The position numbers and the translations under genes are program-made. The notes under the pieces were generated by a model. That model saw only the letters and a list, made by a program, of their open reading frames with translations, was not told the DNA's origin and searched no databases. A stretch of DNA of 64,000 bases from UBA7328 sp002471345 (GTDB lineage Bacteria; Bacteroidota; Bacteroidia; Chitinophagales; Saprospiraceae): positions 134,338 to 198,337 of the forward strand of contig CAXGOB010000002.1 of assembly GCA_964011275.1 (NCBI GenBank), given 5' to 3'. Positions 52,025 through 61,941 of the stretch are shown here, piece by piece (position 1 is the stretch's first letter; each line of letters begins with the position of its first letter).

Positions 52025-53227
52025 TCAATTGCCTTTAATCCTATTTATCAAAACCTTAAACATCTCTTCTTCACTTCCTTCTGGCGGACCACCTCCAGAA
52101 TCCGAAACCACATAATTTCCTTCATTATTAAGTTCTAAAGGAAATCGAAATACATAAGAATTTTCATCTTGATAACTACCATTGAGTGATCCATACCTCA
52201 AGTCATTAATCTGTAATTTTCCATCATTCCTGGTTATTACATTGTAATATCCATTGGTAAACCATTTGAGGATTCCTATAGTCCGATCATCCTTACTGTT
52301 TCGAATAATATTTTCATTTTTATCTATCCTTGTGAAAGTGATATCTTGGCTATCAAACAATGAATAAGACCCCATGTAGTATGCATTTCCATTTTGCGCA
52401 ATTCCTTGCCAGAGAATATTGTTCAGGATAGTAGGTGTAGTCATAAACCTTTCATATGCTATACCTTGATTATCTAATGCTTCTGAAAAAGACGAATCAA
52501 TTCTTATTTTATTAAAAACAGTAAAAAGCAAGTACAATGAACTCACCATCAACCCACTGTAATTAATCCATTTCCTTTTTACACTATTCCTGCTGAAAAA
52601 AGAACAAACAATCACACATAATAAAAATGGAACAGTATATATCGGGTCGGCCACACTTATGGTATTAAAAGCTACCCTATAATCAGAAAAAGGCTGGAAC
52701 AATTGAGTTCCATAAGTAGTAAATGCATCTAAGAGTGGGTGAGTGAAAATGGTCCAAAAGAATAACTTTTGCCAGTCTTTGGTACTTGCTAGTGATATCT
52801 GAGTATCTGAAAAGATATAATTCTTTGCTAATCTTCCAATAATGAATAAATACAATCCTAGACTTACTAGAAAGGCAATAAGATGAATAGATTGTTTCTT
52901 TAAGATTATATTAAGCAGCAATAGAATTCCAAATATGAAAGCTGCCCAACCAGCAAATGCCAAATACCTATAGTACTTCGATTTGTAAAATTTTTCAGTG
53001 AGCCATCCAAAAATTAATGCCCCAACAATTGAGAAAAATATAGAATGAGAAATCCCTCTGTGAAAGGCCAATGAATCCACTTCGGACATAAAAAAATTTG
53101 CTAACACATCTAGATCAGGAATTGTACCTCCCACAGCTCCCCAGAGTAATGCTCTATTCCCAATTTTCCTGCCGAGTATAACTTCTCCTACAGCAGCTCC
53201 AAGGGTGATCTGAGTTAATGAATCCAT
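52025..53227 (-). CDS. metal-dependent hydrolase-like membrane protein (YdjM/DUF457 family)
   Basis: A 400-residue protein with four or more transmembrane helices in the first 235 residues. It matches the LexA-binding inner-membrane-associated hydrolase family (YdjM type): MDSLTQITLGAAVGEVILGRKIGNRALLWGAVGGTIPDLDVL, FHRGISHSIFFSI and HPLLDAFTTYGTQLF, with the conserved His/Asp ligands. The C-terminal 150 residues are a soluble, strand-rich domain. Enzymatic activity is unproven for the family. It starts 3 bases after rnc ends. Confidence 0.85.
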   Translation of the reverse strand: MDSLTQITLGAAVGEVILGRKIGNRALLWGAVGGTIPDLDVLANFFMSEVDSLAFHRGISHSIFFSIVGALIFGWLTEKFYKSKYYRYLAFAGWAAFIFGILLLLNIILKKQSIHLIAFLVSLGLYLFIIGRLAKNYIFSDTQISLASTKDWQKLFFWTIFTHPLLDAFTTYGTQLFQPFSDYRVAFNTISVADPIYTVPFLLCVIVCSFFSRNSVKRKWINYSGLMVSSLYLLFTVFNKIRIDSSFSEALDNQGIAYERFMTTPTILNNILWQGIAQNGNAYYMGSYSLFDSQDITFTRIDKNENIIRNSKDDRTIGILKWFTNGYYNVITRNDGKLQINDLRYGSLNGSYQDENSYVFRFPLELNNEGNYVVSDSGGGPPEGSEEEMFKVLINRIKGN

Positions 53228-53230
53228 ATT

Positions 53231-53944
53231 TTAATTGAGCTTCATTTTTGTCATAGCCCTTTGTGCAGCAGATTGTTCAGCAGCTTTTTTATTGAAATCA
53301 TCAGCAACAGATATCTCTTCACCATCAATTACTACTCCTACTTTAAATCTGTCTCTTTTTTCATATTTATATTTACTCACCAATTTGAAATCCACAAGAA
53401 TATTATTCTTCTGACCCCATTCTAACAGTTGACTTTTAAAATTGTCATCTGTTTCTTCAAGCTCATGAACATCTAAATATCGCAACAGTATTTTTTTAAT
53501 GACATAGTTCTTTGTCTTGTTGTATCCTCGTTCTAAATATATAGCACCTACCACGGCTTCAAGTGCATTGCCTAACATAGAATTACTTATCCTACCTTGA
53601 GAATATTCAGATAAAATAACATCAATTCCCATGAATTTTGCAATCTTATTTAGCGTTTTTCTTTTGACAATTTTGGATCTCATTTTGGTTAGAAATCCTT
53701 CATCACCTTGGGGATATTTTTTAAAAAGGTACTCAGCGACAATAGAGCTTAAAAGTGAGTCTCCAAGGTATTCTAACCTTTCATTATGTTGATTCTTATT
53801 GTTGTTATTGTTCATGGATTTGTGATAGAATGCTAATTTGTACAAATGCATTCTAGATGGTACATATCCTAAAACCTGTTTGAGCTGTCTTGCTAGCCTC
53901 TTGTCTTTAGAAAAGTAGTAATTATATATTTTCCTTATCAGCAA
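53231..53944 (-). CDS. rnc: ribonuclease III
   Basis: A 237-residue RNase III. The catalytic signature is NERLEYLGDSLLSSIVAEYLF, with the second acidic cluster NALEAVVGAIYLERGY. The C-terminal dsRNA-binding domain reads NFKSQLLEWGQKNN...FKVGVVIDGEEISVADDFNKKAAEQSAAQRAM. It cleaves double-stranded RNA such as rRNA precursors. It lies 8 bases downstream of fabF, as is usual in Bacteroidota (acpP-fabF-rnc). Confidence 0.96.
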   Translation of the reverse strand: MLIRKIYNYYFSKDKRLARQLKQVLGYVPSRMHLYKLAFYHKSMNNNNNKNQHNERLEYLGDSLLSSIVAEYLFKKYPQGDEGFLTKMRSKIVKRKTLNKIAKFMGIDVILSEYSQGRISNSMLGNALEAVVGAIYLERGYNKTKNYVIKKILLRYLDVHELEETDDNFKSQLLEWGQKNNILVDFKLVSKYKYEKRDRFKVGVVIDGEEISVADDFNKKAAEQSAAQRAMTKMKLN

Positions 53945-53952
53945 ACTTATAG

Positions 53953-55197
53953 TTAATCAAATCGCCTAAATAATATGGATGCATTGTGTCCTCCAAATCC
54001 AAAAGTATTACTCAATGCATATTTGATTTTTCGTTCTTGGGCTTCGTTAAAGGTAAAATTGAGTTTGTTATCTATTTCCGGGTCATCGGTAAAATGATTG
54101 ATCGTAGGTGGTATGAAGTTGTCAGTAATTCCAATAATACAAGCAATAGCCTCTATAGCTCCAGCAGCACCTAAAAGATGACCTGTCATTGATTTCGTAG
54201 AACTGATATTTAATTTGTAAGAATGATCACCAAAAAGCTTTTGTATTGCTTTTACTTCTGCTTTATCACCTAAAGGCGTTGAAGTCCCATGTACATTAAC
54301 ATAATCTACTTCATCTAGATTTATTCCTGATTCGTTTACTGCATTCTTCATAACATTCATAGCTCCTATTCCTTCAGGATGAGGGGCCGTCATATGGTGG
54401 GCATCAGCCGTAGCCCCACCTCCCATTACTTCTGCAAGAATGTTTGCTCCACGAGCCTTAGCATGTTCATATGATTCCAGAATCAGGGCTCCACCTCCTT
54501 CACCAAGTACAAATCCTTCTCTATCTGCATCAAACGGTCTTGAAGCTGTCTTCGGGTCATCGTTTCTAGTGGAAAGTGCTTTCATTGCACCAAAACCACC
54601 TATACCCGTTTTACATATAGCCGCCTCTGAGCCACCTGTGATTATCACTTCTGCTCTTCCTAATCTTATATTATCGAATGCCAAAGAAATTGCATGAGTA
54701 GAAGATGCACAAGCTGAAACTACTCCATAATTCACTCCTCTCAATCCATATTTCATGCTAATTAAACCTGAAGCAATATCTATAATTAATTTAGGTATCA
54801 AGAAGGGATTATATCTGGGATTGCCTTCATTTACAGCTTCCTGTGATATTTCTGTTTCTAAAGTATCGAAACCTCCAATTCCACTCGCCCATATTACTCC
54901 ACCTCTATCCAAATTAAAATTCTCGAAATCTAGACCACTCATTTCAACAGCTTCTGCAACTGAAACCATAGCCAAATGAGAAAATGGATCCATTCGTCTT
55001 GCTTCACGTCGATGAATAAACTCCTCAACATTGAAGCCCTTTACCTCACATGCAAACTGAGTTTTGAATTTAGAAGCGTCAAATCTAGTAATTGGCACAG
55101 CTCCACTTACACCATTTTTGAGACCTTCAGTGTAGGCCTTTATATTATTGCCAATAGGAGTAATTGCACCTAAACCTGTGACTACAACTCTTTTCAT
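53953..55197 (-). CDS. fabF: beta-ketoacyl-ACP synthase II
   Basis: A 414-residue KAS II. MKRVVVTGLGAITPIGNN starts it; the Cys-His-His active site is visible as VSACASSTHAIS, VNVHGTSTPLGD and STKSMTGHLLGAAG. It elongates acyl-ACP with malonyl-ACP in fatty acid synthesis. It follows acpP by 150 bases and precedes rnc by 8. Confidence 0.97.
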   Translation of the reverse strand: MKRVVVTGLGAITPIGNNIKAYTEGLKNGVSGAVPITRFDASKFKTQFACEVKGFNVEEFIHRREARRMDPFSHLAMVSVAEAVEMSGLDFENFNLDRGGVIWASGIGGFDTLETEISQEAVNEGNPRYNPFLIPKLIIDIASGLISMKYGLRGVNYGVVSACASSTHAISLAFDNIRLGRAEVIITGGSEAAICKTGIGGFGAMKALSTRNDDPKTASRPFDADREGFVLGEGGGALILESYEHAKARGANILAEVMGGGATADAHHMTAPHPEGIGAMNVMKNAVNESGINLDEVDYVNVHGTSTPLGDKAEVKAIQKLFGDHSYKLNISSTKSMTGHLLGAAGAIEAIACIIGITDNFIPPTINHFTDDPEIDNKLNFTFNEAQERKIKYALSNTFGFGGHNASILFRRFD

Positions 55198-55347
55198 AAA
55201 ATCAATTTATCTGCTTTAAAGGTATAGCTGTCAACGTTCATATTCCATTGAAAGATAGTGGAATTGAATGTTTTAGAAACAAAATATCCGCAAATGTAAT
55301 AGTAACAATTGCGGATATTAATAAATAGAGGATTAAATTATCCTAAT

Positions 55348-55581
55348 CTACTTTGTGCTATTGAGGTAATTGATTACCTCTCCCACTGTTTGTATTTTTT
55401 CTGCCTCTTCGTCAGGAATTGAAATGTCAAATTCTTTTTCGAATTCCATAATCAATTCAACAGTGTCTAATGAGTCAGCACCTAAATCATTGGTGAAGCT
55501 CGCTTCATTAGTCACTTCAGACTCGTCAACACCTAATTTGTCAACAATAATTTTTTTAATTTTTTCAGCAATTTCTGCCAT
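55348..55581 (-). CDS. acpP: acyl carrier protein
   Basis: A 77-residue, strongly acidic ACP with the phosphopantetheine attachment serine S37 in LGADSLDTVELIMEFE. It carries growing acyl chains in fatty acid synthesis. It is the first gene of the acpP-fabF-rnc cluster and divergent from pyk. Confidence 0.98.
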   Translation of the reverse strand: MAEIAEKIKKIIVDKLGVDESEVTNEASFTNDLGADSLDTVELIMEFEKEFDISIPDEEAEKIQTVGEVINYLNSTK

Positions 55582-55791
55582 AGTCTAAATTTTTAAAATT
55601 GGTCGTAAAAGTAAGATTATTATTAATTAATAAAACCTCTTTGCAAAATTTATTGAACCATGTAAGCATGCTTGGCATGACCTCATTGTCCATTCTTTCT
55701 ACACAATTATCATTTGTGTAATGTAATATTCTACCAATAAGTTTCCGAGGAGTAACTTTTCTATATTCGACTCAGAAACTAACCTTTTAGT

Positions 55792-57225
55792 ATGCGCATA
55801 AATGACAAGCAAAATACCAAAATTGTAGCTACGGTTGGCCCGGCATCCAGCAGTCCAGCCAAACTTAGAGAGCTAGTGGTAGCAGGTGTGGATATCTTCA
55901 GATTGAATTTTTCTCATGGTAAACATGAAGACCATGAAAAAGTGATCAAACGGATAACAGAAATTAATGAGGAATACAACATTAACATAGGCATATTAGC
56001 AGATCTTCAAGGCCCCAAACTCCGTATAGGAGTAATGAAAGATGAACCAGTAATCTTAGAAAAAGATGACATCATTGAGTTTACAAACGAAAAAATAGAG
56101 GGGACAAAGGAACGAGCATACATGAGCTACCCTCTATTTGCTAAAGATGTAGAAGTAGGAGAAAAGGTGTTAGTGGATGACGGGAAATTGGTATTTGAAG
56201 TAGTGGATACAGATAATGATAAAACTGTTAAATTAAAAACGCTTTTTGGAGGCCCACTTTCTTCTAATAAAGGAGTGAATCTGCCAGATACGAATGTCTC
56301 ACTACCTGCTCTGACTAAAAAAGACAGAATTGACCTTGATTTTATTCTCCAATTTCAAGTGAATTGGATAGCTCTATCTTTTGTGCGTACAGCAGCTGAG
56401 GTAAAAGAGCTACAACAAATTATTGAAGAAAGGGGACACAGTGCTAAAGTCATTTCAAAAATAGAAAAACCAGAAGCTGTAAAAAATATCAAGTCTATCA
56501 TTAAAGCTTCCAATGCTATTATGATTGCAAGGGGTGATCTGGGTGTTGAGGTTCCAATTGAAAAAGTACCTGTTATTCAAAAACAAATTATAAGAAGATG
56601 CATTCAACGATCTAGACCAGTAATAGTCGCAACCCAAATGATGGAAAGCATGATCACTAATCCATCCCCAACAAGAGCTGAAGCGACTGATGTAGCAAAT
56701 GCAGTTTTGGATGGTACTGACGCAGTAATGCTAAGCGGTGAAACCTCTGTAGGAAGACATCCAGCTCAAGTAGTGCAGGCAATGAATAGAATCATACATG
56801 AAGCAGAAACTGCTTATCAAATACAAGAAAAAAGACCAAAACCTAGTACGAATTCAACGACCTTTCTATCCGACGTGATATGCTTTAATGCAGCAAAAAC
56901 TGCAGAAGATATAAATGCAAAAGCTATTGCAGGACTTACAGTTTCGGGATATACTGCATTTAAAGTATCGTCTTATCGGCCTTCTTCAAAGATTTTTGTC
57001 TTTTCCGATAAGAAATATATTTTAGGAACCTTGAACTTACTATGGGGAGTAAGGGGTATTTACTATAATAAATTCTCCTCTACTGATGAAACCATTGATG
57101 ACATTATAGAAATCCTAAAACAAAGAGGTCATTTAGAAACAAATGATGTGATCGTAAATGTAGCCTCAATGCCTATTGAGAAAAAATTCAGGACAAACAT
57201 GCTAAAGATCACCGTAGTGGAATAG
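55792..57225 (+). CDS. pyk: pyruvate kinase
   Basis: A 477-residue pyruvate kinase. It shows KIVATVGPASSSPAKLREL, RLNFSHGKHEDH, the ISKIEKPEAVKNI and MIARGDLGVEVP active-site loop, and VIVATQMMESMITNPSPTRAEATDVANAVLDGTDAVMLSGETSVG. It makes pyruvate and ATP in the last step of glycolysis. It stands alone, divergent from acpP. Confidence 0.98.
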   Translation: MRINDKQNTKIVATVGPASSSPAKLRELVVAGVDIFRLNFSHGKHEDHEKVIKRITEINEEYNINIGILADLQGPKLRIGVMKDEPVILEKDDIIEFTNEKIEGTKERAYMSYPLFAKDVEVGEKVLVDDGKLVFEVVDTDNDKTVKLKTLFGGPLSSNKGVNLPDTNVSLPALTKKDRIDLDFILQFQVNWIALSFVRTAAEVKELQQIIEERGHSAKVISKIEKPEAVKNIKSIIKASNAIMIARGDLGVEVPIEKVPVIQKQIIRRCIQRSRPVIVATQMMESMITNPSPTRAEATDVANAVLDGTDAVMLSGETSVGRHPAQVVQAMNRIIHEAETAYQIQEKRPKPSTNSTTFLSDVICFNAAKTAEDINAKAIAGLTVSGYTAFKVSSYRPSSKIFVFSDKKYILGTLNLLWGVRGIYYNKFSSTDETIDDIIEILKQRGHLETNDVIVNVASMPIEKKFRTNMLKITVVE

Positions 57226-57410
57226 TCCAGTTTTTTTTGAACACTTTAATTGTTCTTTATAAGTCTAATAGACAAAGAATGCTTTTCTATTCTAAGAGAA
57301 CTGACTTTATCAGAATCAAACCATACACTAAATATGAATCTTGAGTGAATAGAGGTACAATGCGCCTCTACCTTGTCTCGTTCATTTAATTGATTATCCA
57401 TTTGAATCTA

Positions 57411-58811
57411 ATGAAAAATCTATTATTGGCATTCTTCCTTTTTAGTATAGGAACCCTTGTCGCCCAAGTAGGTGAACGGTATTCTGAGGCCGATATAAAC
57501 ATACAAGCACAAATAGTAAAAGCTACTCAGAAAAAACTCCTTAGAAAATATGATGATGCTATTAAAATATATGAAGGCATTCTAGAACAAAACAGACACA
57601 ATACTGTAGTACTATTTGATCTATCTCGAATTTATCTATCACAAAATGATGAAGACAAGGCTATAGAATTTGGAGAAAAAGCATTAAAAAAAGAACCTCA
57701 AAATGCATGGTATAAAGAGTCTCTTGCAGAAATAAAAATGCAATTCAAACACTTTTTGGAAGCAGGCAAAATGTATCAAGATTTAGCTTTTAATCAAAAA
57801 ACAAACCAAGACTTGTACTTCAAGGCTATTGAAGCATATCGACTCGCCGATAATAGAAAAGCAACTTTAGCGGTTTTTGAGAAAATGGAAGATGCTCTTG
57901 GCGTCAGTTCCTTTACATCTCAACAGATTATAGGAATTCATCTAAATGAAGAGAATTATGAAAAGGCATTAGCTAAAGCTGCTCAACTAATTAATATATA
58001 TCCTTATGATCCTGAGTATCTCGAACTCAATGCTGAATTAGAGGCAGATTTTGGATCCACTCAAAAGGCAAAGAGGTTATTTCAAGAACTTCTAAGTGTA
58101 GATCCCGAAAATAGTAAGGCATTGGTCTATTTGGCCAAAAAAGAAGGAAACAACGATGACCTCGGAAGTATTGGGGTTATTGTGAGTAATCCAAATGTGG
58201 ATATAGATTCTAAAGTTAAAGCTCTAATTCCTTATGCAGAGATAATTACTGAAGACTATCCAAATAAAACAACGATACTTTCATTCGCTAAAGATATTGT
58301 GGATCATCATCCAGAAGAGGCAAAGGCTTACGCCTTATATGGAGATATACTTAATAATAGCGGTGACCTTGAAAATGCAGAAAAGCAATATTCATCTGCT
58401 TTAAAACTTGACAAATCTGTATATGTCATTTGGGAGCAGCTCATGTTTATTCAGTATGAGCAGGGGCATTATGATGAGCTAAATAAAACAAGTAGCAACG
58501 CTCTGGATTTTTATCCTAACCAAGCGGCCCCATATGTTTTTCAAGGATTGACCAATGTCAATATGGATGAATATGATATTGGGAAAGAAATGTTGTCTGA
58601 AGCTCTGCTCATAGGCACAAAAAGTCCGTTTATCAATTCAATTATTGATACATTATCTAAAACACTTGAAGCTCATGAAGAAGGAGATGAGATAAAAGTA
58701 TTGACAAAAGAGGACCTTTTTATGAGAGGAATTCAAATTGGAGATCCTTCCATTATCAAGACCACCTCTAATGGAAAATATATGGTAAGGGTGAAGAAAG
58801 GATCACAGTGA
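57411..58811 (+). CDS. exported tetratricopeptide-repeat protein
   Basis: A 466-residue protein with a signal peptide (MKNLLLAFFLFSIGTLVAQ) and many TPR units, for example KYDDAIKIYEGILEQNRHNTVVLFDLSRIYL and GDLENAEKQYSSALKLDKSVYVIWEQLMFI. The ATG at 57411 was chosen because the signal peptide begins there. It overlaps the next gene by 4 bases (GTGA). The order TPR-DUF4292-M23 recurs in Bacteroidota, so a role in envelope assembly or cell wall metabolism is possible, but unproven. Confidence 0.85.
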   Translation: MKNLLLAFFLFSIGTLVAQVGERYSEADINIQAQIVKATQKKLLRKYDDAIKIYEGILEQNRHNTVVLFDLSRIYLSQNDEDKAIEFGEKALKKEPQNAWYKESLAEIKMQFKHFLEAGKMYQDLAFNQKTNQDLYFKAIEAYRLADNRKATLAVFEKMEDALGVSSFTSQQIIGIHLNEENYEKALAKAAQLINIYPYDPEYLELNAELEADFGSTQKAKRLFQELLSVDPENSKALVYLAKKEGNNDDLGSIGVIVSNPNVDIDSKVKALIPYAEIITEDYPNKTTILSFAKDIVDHHPEEAKAYALYGDILNNSGDLENAEKQYSSALKLDKSVYVIWEQLMFIQYEQGHYDELNKTSSNALDFYPNQAAPYVFQGLTNVNMDEYDIGKEMLSEALLIGTKSPFINSIIDTLSKTLEAHEEGDEIKVLTKEDLFMRGIQIGDPSIIKTTSNGKYMVRVKKGSQ

Positions 58812-59566
58812 AGTTCACTTTTAACAATACATTATTTCAATTAATTTTTCTTCTCATTTTGGCTCTTTTGTTTTCATGCAAAACGTCTAAACCCATAACA
58901 ACTGAATTACAAAGCCCTAAAAATGACCTGTACAAAAGATTAAAAGATGCGTCTATAGATTATCATTGGTATTCTGCAAAAGCAAAGGTGAGATTAGAAT
59001 CATCTGACCTTAATGGCGGTGGAAGAATGAATATTAGAATGGTGAATGATAGCATCATTTGGTTCAATTTCAAGAAAATATCAATAGAGGGAGCTCGTGG
59101 AATAATTGAGCCAAATAATTACACAATTCTGTATAGAACTGAAAAAAAATACGAAAAAGGACTATTTGAAAACTTGTTTAACAAAAGTACTATACCACTT
59201 TCTTTTATTGAATTACAATCATTCATTGCAGGAAATGTGCCTCTACCTTTCGAATCAACAATAAATTATGTCTCTCAAGACGAATTTCACTTGATAGAAG
59301 GAAGAAATGAAACTTACCATCTCGTTTATACATTTGATAAAGAATTAAACCTAATTGAATATGTAATGACCGTTGATCAAAACCGTAAATTGGTCGTCCA
59401 GATAAAAAAACTCGATAAGGAATTAGGTATATATGGAAATAGAAAACTTACCTATTATCAAAATCATTTAAAATCAGGAATTCTTGAAGTGGACCTTTCA
59501 AATATCGAAATTGATATTCCAAAAAAGTTGCCTTTTTCTATTCCTGGCCACTATACTCAGTATTGA
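58808..59566 (+). CDS. DUF4292 family lipoprotein
   Basis: A 252-residue lipoprotein (lipobox LLFSC near residue 25), starting with GTG at 58808 inside the stop of the TPR gene. The DUF4292 core is strand-rich, e.g. YHWYSAKAKVRLESSDLNGGGRMNIRMVNDSIIWFNFKKISIEGARGIIEPNNYTILYR, and resembles LolA/LolB-type half-barrels that carry lipoproteins. That resemblance is from fold type only. It overlaps the M23-like gene. Confidence 0.85.
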   Translation: MKFTFNNTLFQLIFLLILALLFSCKTSKPITTELQSPKNDLYKRLKDASIDYHWYSAKAKVRLESSDLNGGGRMNIRMVNDSIIWFNFKKISIEGARGIIEPNNYTILYRTEKKYEKGLFENLFNKSTIPLSFIELQSFIAGNVPLPFESTINYVSQDEFHLIEGRNETYHLVYTFDKELNLIEYVMTVDQNRKLVVQIKKLDKELGIYGNRKLTYYQNHLKSGILEVDLSNIEIDIPKKLPFSIPGHYTQY

Positions 59567-60725
59567 CCTTTGTATATGTCAAAACGCCCTTAGCACCCAT
59601 TCAACTATTGTAGCAGATAGAAAAGGCCTAGAAAGTGATCTAGATATTACTAAAGCTGCAATACATAATCTTAGTGGTCAAGATAAATTAGAAGAGTACG
59701 ATTTGCTTAAACTTTATATATATCAATCCCAGAAATTGAATGACTTGCTTAATGAAGAAAATAATATTTTAAAATCGGACCTTGATTCAAATAGGGTGTT
59801 AGTTGATATTATTTCAAAAACTCTAATCCATAAAGAAAAACAACATGCTGAAGTTTTAAAATTGATGTTTAGACAAAAACTAATACGAAATGATTGGCTA
59901 ATGCTGTTTTCGTCAGAATCCTTTCATAAAGCATGGTTGAAATACAAATATGTTCAACAACTTCAAAATTTTTCCACTAAAGAAAAAGAACAATATCAGA
60001 ATCTGAAAAAACTACATCAAGACATTCAACAGAAAATCAACGAACAACTCATTAATATAAAACATAATAAAAACAACTTAGAACTTCTTCTTCTCAACCT
60101 TAAAGAAGAAGAGGGTAAACTCTCTGTTCTAATAAAAAATCTTAGGCAACAAAAGAAAACGACGGAGCAAAAACTAAGAAGAAAAGAGCTCAATAAAAAG
60201 AACACTTCTCAAAAGATCCAAAATGAAAGAAAAAGACAATTTTCACTTAACTCGGTTGATTCAGACAAAGTTGTAGATGATGAAGCTCTTAAAAACCTAT
60301 CCTTTTCATCTAAAAAACAAAACCTTCCTTGGCCAGTAGAATACGGCTTTGTAATAGAGCAGTTTGGGAAAAAGCCTCATGCTATTGTTCCGAATGTATG
60401 GATAGAAAATAATGGCATTGGCATAATGACACAACCAGGAGAAAATGTGAAGGCTATACACAAGGGAATAGTGAAAGAAACACCTGTAATTAACAATGAA
60501 GGGCAAATGATAATCTTGGAGCATGGTGACTATCTCACATCATACTTTACTTTAGCAACTATATTTGTAAGCAAAGGAGATCAAGTAAGTGAGGGACAAG
60601 TCATAGGTACTATTTCAAAATCTAGAACAAAACCATCCTTACTTCATTTTGAAATCTGGAAAGGATATGAAAAACTTAACCCTGAAAACTGGTTAGAGAA
60701 AAAAAGAAACACTTATGGCAGATGA
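59511..60725 (+). CDS. EnvC-like M23 domain protein, probably catalytically inactive
   Basis: A protein of 404 residues from TTG at 59511, which gives MIFQKSCLFLFLATILSIDLCIC, a good signal peptide; a longer in-frame TTG at 59484 is possible. A coiled coil rich in Lys, Gln and Glu (about 35-255) precedes the M23/LytM domain (about 290-400). The usual zinc ligands are not there. The HxxxD region reads VWIENNGIGIMT, the H of the HxH motif is replaced (LLHFEIW), and no other His fits. That is the pattern of EnvC, which activates amidases without cleaving peptidoglycan itself. It overlaps the DUF4292 gene by 56 bases and hflX by 11. Confidence 0.85.
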   Translation: MIFQKSCLFLFLATILSIDLCICQNALSTHSTIVADRKGLESDLDITKAAIHNLSGQDKLEEYDLLKLYIYQSQKLNDLLNEENNILKSDLDSNRVLVDIISKTLIHKEKQHAEVLKLMFRQKLIRNDWLMLFSSESFHKAWLKYKYVQQLQNFSTKEKEQYQNLKKLHQDIQQKINEQLINIKHNKNNLELLLLNLKEEEGKLSVLIKNLRQQKKTTEQKLRRKELNKKNTSQKIQNERKRQFSLNSVDSDKVVDDEALKNLSFSSKKQNLPWPVEYGFVIEQFGKKPHAIVPNVWIENNGIGIMTQPGENVKAIHKGIVKETPVINNEGQMIILEHGDYLTSYFTLATIFVSKGDQVSEGQVIGTISKSRTKPSLLHFEIWKGYEKLNPENWLEKKRNTYGR

Positions 60726-61932
60726 TTGGAAAGTAGGAAAAAAAGGCAAAAAAGGACTTAAGAAAAAAGATGAGAAGGCCGTCTTAGTAGGAATTGTCAG
60801 GCAAGATCAGACATTAGAACAAATAGAAGAGTATCTAGATGAGCTAGAGTTTTTGGCCCTAACCGCTGGGGCAAATACAATAAAAAGATATATCCAGAAA
60901 ATGAGCGGAGGACCAAGTTCTAAGACATTTATAGGTCAAGGAAAAGCAGATGAAATAGAGGATTTTATAAAAGAGAATGATATTGATATGGTCATATTTG
61001 ATGATGACCTCACAGGAAAACAAACGAATATTCTTGAAAAGCAATTTGAAAGAAAAATCATTGATCGCAGTACTTTAATCCTTGATATTTTTGCAAATAG
61101 AGCGCAAACTGCACAAGCAAAAACTCAAGTAGAGTTAGCCCAACTAAAATATCTATTGCCAAGATTAAGAGGGCTATGGACGCACCTTGAAAGACAGCGA
61201 GGTGGAATTGGGATGAGAGGACCAGGAGAACAAGAGATAGAAACAGATAGGCGAATTGTAAGAGACAAAATCAGTCTACTTCGTAAAAAATTGGACAAAA
61301 TCGACCTCCAAAGCCAAACGCAGAGAAAGAATAGAGGTGAGTTAATTAGGGTAGCATTGGTAGGATATACCAACGCAGGAAAATCAACACTGATGAATAC
61401 TCTGAGTAAGTCTCAAGTTTTTGCAGAGAATAAACTTTTTGCCACTTTAGATACTACCGTACGTAAAGTAGTCTTCGAGAATATGCCATTTCTACTTTCG
61501 GATACTGTTGGATTCATCAGGAAACTACCGCACCATCTAATTGAAAGCTTTAAATCCACTTTAGATGAAGTGAGAGAAAGTGATATACTTCTTCATGTCG
61601 TTGATATTTCACATCACCAATATGAAGATCATATAAATACTGTGATGCAGACCTTAAAAGATCTAGAAGCTCATGATAAGCCCACCATACTAGTATTAAA
61701 TAAAGTAGATTTATTTGAAAAAAGACAATTTGACGAATTGCTTGAAGAAGAAATAAAAACGGACTTAAGGGGAGAAATGAAAGAAAAGCTGATGAATCAG
61801 TATGACTGTGAAGTTATTATGATTTCAGCTTTGAAAAAAGAGAATATGGAAGCTTTTAGAGCTTTGGTAAAAGAAAAAATAATAGCAGCCTATCAAAAAA
61901 GGTATCCTTATCGAACTATGCAGTATTATTAG
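60715..61932 (+). CDS. hflX: ribosome-associated GTPase HflX
   Basis: A 405-residue GTPase. The N-terminal HflX domain has TAGANTIKRYIQKMSGGPSSKTFIGQGKADEI and a coiled segment; the G domain has GYTNAGKSTLMN (P-loop), DTVGFIRKLPH and NKVD. It rescues or splits stalled ribosomes. The start ATG at 60715 lies in the end of the M23-like gene, so the four genes from 57411 are one overlapping transcription unit. There are about 20 Lys residues in the first 60 codons. Confidence 0.95.
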   Translation: MADDWKVGKKGKKGLKKKDEKAVLVGIVRQDQTLEQIEEYLDELEFLALTAGANTIKRYIQKMSGGPSSKTFIGQGKADEIEDFIKENDIDMVIFDDDLTGKQTNILEKQFERKIIDRSTLILDIFANRAQTAQAKTQVELAQLKYLLPRLRGLWTHLERQRGGIGMRGPGEQEIETDRRIVRDKISLLRKKLDKIDLQSQTQRKNRGELIRVALVGYTNAGKSTLMNTLSKSQVFAENKLFATLDTTVRKVVFENMPFLLSDTVGFIRKLPHHLIESFKSTLDEVRESDILLHVVDISHHQYEDHINTVMQTLKDLEAHDKPTILVLNKVDLFEKRQFDELLEEEIKTDLRGEMKEKLMNQYDCEVIMISALKKENMEAFRALVKEKIIAAYQKRYPYRTMQYY

Positions 61933-61941
61933 ATGCCAATT

